Of a stretch of DNA of 6,402 nt, positions 5,435 to 6,402 are shown piece by piece. Origin of the DNA: Acidimicrobiaceae bacterium (GTDB lineage: Bacteria > Actinomycetota > Acidimicrobiia > Acidimicrobiales > Palsa-688). The notes beneath the pieces were generated by a model that saw only the letters and a program-made list of their open reading frames with translations, did not search any database and was not told where the DNA came from. A program made the translations under genes and the position numbers. The stretch lies in contig JAUTXM010000411.1 of the NCBI GenBank assembly GCA_030838025.1, forward strand, positions 1 to 6,402, written 5' to 3'. Each line of letters starts with the position of its first letter. Position 1 is the first letter of the stretch.

Positions 5435-5458
5435 GCGCCGAGGCTAGCTCGTGACCAG

Positions 5459-5547
5459 CAGGACATCGTTCCGGGTGTCGTGCTGCTCGGGTTCCCAGGA
5501 CATCGTTCCGGTCGACGCAGGTGGGTGACTGCAGGACATCGTTCCGG
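5459..5547. repeat. Three 16-bp direct repeats at the end of the insertion element
   Basis: CAGGACATCGTTCCGG occurs exactly at 5459-5474, 5496-5511 and 5532-5547. Start-to-start distances are 37 and 36 bases and the intervening sequences are unrelated. The array starts 24 bases from the membrane gene and ends 10 bases before the transposase stop. Regularly spaced iterated sites beside a transposase gene suggest multiple transposase-binding sites at one end of the element. Read on the minus strand each copy is CCGGAACGATGTCCTG. Confidence 0.9.
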
Positions 5548-5557
5548 TCTCGCTGGT

Positions 5558-6402
5558 TTATCGGAGTGTCCGGGCGAGGTTGAAGTCGCCTTGGTGGACG
5601 ATTTCTCCGTCGACGGTGATCGCTTGAACCGTTTTGGATCGGACTTTGATGACGGCGGTGACGTGGTGGGCGTCTTCGGCGTCGAGGGTGACGCGTTTGC
5701 CGAACAGGTCCAGGATCCGGTTGGACCGCACGTAGCGGACCACCTCGATCCGTCCCCGGGCGGGCACGAGGGTGGGGGCCCGGTAGGCGGCGACGGGGTG
5801 GAAACGCAGCCGTCCGGCCGATATTCGTCGGGGCTGGCCCCGCCGTGGGCGAGTAGCGGTGCTGGGCGTTGTGGAACGCCACGAAAGCTTGGTTCTCGGC
5901 TCGGAGACCGTCGATGCCGGCGAAGCGTTCCGTGCGGGAAAAGCTCTTGTCCCACACGTCGTTGAAAGTTCGACGACACCGTTGCGCCACGGTTCGCGCT
6001 GCGGGATGAACCTGGGGATCACGTCCAGGTCCAAGCAGACGGCGACGACGGGACCGAAATGCTGCCAGGCGGGCGGGATCGCACCCCCGAAGTTGGACGC
6101 GTTGTCGAACTGGGCGACCGCGGGGATCCCGACGCGGCCCCACATCGCGATGACCGCGTCGGCGATCAGGTTCGGCCGGGTGGCAGCGAGGATCTCCGAC
6201 GCCGCGGTGTGCGAGCCGATGTCGATCAGGTTCAACGCGTGGAGCTCGACGCCGCCGTCGAGATGACGCGGTCCGACCAGGTCGATCTGGTGGGTGGTGC
6301 CCGGCTCGGGCGCCAGCCGGGCCGGATACGGAACCCCTTTCGGAACATATCCCGTCGGGTGTCGCCGCGGTTTGGTCAAGCCCGCGGCCGCGATGACCCG
6401 CT
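5558..6402 (-). pseudogene. Integrase-core (rve/DDE) transposase, 5'-truncated by window edge and frameshifted
   Basis: In the main frame the visible part reads RVIAAAGLTKPRRHPTGYVP, then a retroviral-integrase-type core: HQIDLVGP (first Asp, codon 6281-6283), VAQFDNASNF (second Asp, 6104-6106), then FIPQREPWRNGVVE (Glu, 5969-5971), a complete DDE set. Directly after that Glu the conserved continuation is found in another frame: FNDVWDKSFSRTERFAG followed by FVAFHNAQHRYS (to about 5850). It then moves to the third frame (AHGGASPDEYRP, about 5849-5815) and finally returns to the first, with LRFHPVAAYRAPTLVPARG and a C-terminal beta-rich domain ending FNLARTLR, stop TAA 5560-5558. Each step is explained by one missing base, and three restore the frame. 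Read straight through, it has no stop but a garbled ~50-residue stretch. The family resembles IS481-like integrases of Actinobacteria; I cannot place it further. The gene is probably inactive, unless these are sequencing errors. Confidence 0.8.

Larger units (their letters stand above)
5459..6402 (-). mobile_element. Partial, decaying insertion-sequence-like element (continues beyond right edge)
   Basis: The unit consists of the repeat array (5459-5547) and the adjoining broken transposase gene, which runs off the right edge at its 5' side. Only the end downstream of the transposase is in view, so neither inverted terminal repeats nor target duplication can be tested. The outer boundary is placed at the first repeat copy as a minimum; it could lie anywhere up to the membrane gene start at 5434. 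Confidence 0.6.

Noticed and set aside
5459..5547. CRISPR array
   Set aside because: Only three 16-bp repeats, too short for CRISPR repeats; spacers of about 20 bases and the adjacent transposase fit transposon-end binding sites. No cas gene is visible.
4644..6143. A 499-codon open frame on the minus strand spanning the sigma gene, the small membrane gene and the transposase
   Set aside because: Only its segment near 5850-5969 (FNDVWDKSF through HNAQHRYS) is genuine, being the shifted frame of the transposase. The rest is low-complexity Arg/Pro/Gly sequence antisense to real genes.

Overview
The window is GC-rich (clearly above 60 percent) and uses GTG starts freely, often with weak or absent Shine-Dalgarno sequences. 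It carries an actinobacterial-style lipoprotein, an ECF sigma factor and short membrane proteins of a type common in Actinobacteria. A high-GC actinomycete, quite possibly an uncultured one, is the best guess. This is inference from style and gene content; no taxonomic marker is present.

Layout, left to right. (1) Minus strand, 1-1301: bioA, the PLP-dependent DAPA aminotransferase of biotin synthesis. Its stop overlaps a GTG in a GTGA junction that appears to open bioF and runs off the left edge. (2) Minus strand, 1392-2768: a secreted lipoprotein with a TolB/WD40-like beta-propeller, preceded by a 73-residue one-helix membrane protein. (3) Plus strand, 2824-4032: a DODA/YgiD-type extradiol dioxygenase with an unusual His-rich repetitive N-terminal tail, then a 58-residue two-helix membrane protein with a strong ribosome binding site, closed by a strong hairpin at 4050-4086. 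(4) Plus strand, 4093-5036: a possible ECF-type promoter followed by an ECF sigma factor whose C-terminus carries a zinc-finger anti-sigma-like motif (H-x3-C-x2-C); no separate anti-sigma gene follows. (5) Minus strand, 5258-5434: a second 58-residue two-helix membrane protein, with a hairpin over its stop codon. (6) Minus strand, 5459 to the right edge: one end of an insertion-sequence-like element. It consists of three 16-bp direct repeats at 36-37 bp spacing beside a DDE integrase-type transposase gene broken by three frame changes that together restore the frame.

How the genes relate. bioA and the presumed bioF would be translationally coupled and work in consecutive steps of biotin synthesis (BioF makes KAPA, BioA converts it to DAPA). 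The lipoprotein and the 73-residue protein may be co-transcribed. The sigma factor probably controls itself and unknown targets, with the fused zinc finger as a candidate in-cis sensor. The rest looks like ordinary chromosomal gene order with a decaying transposon at the right end. The most interesting items are the sigma factor/zinc-finger fusion with its candidate promoter, the His-rich tail on the dioxygenase, and the repeat array at the element's end.
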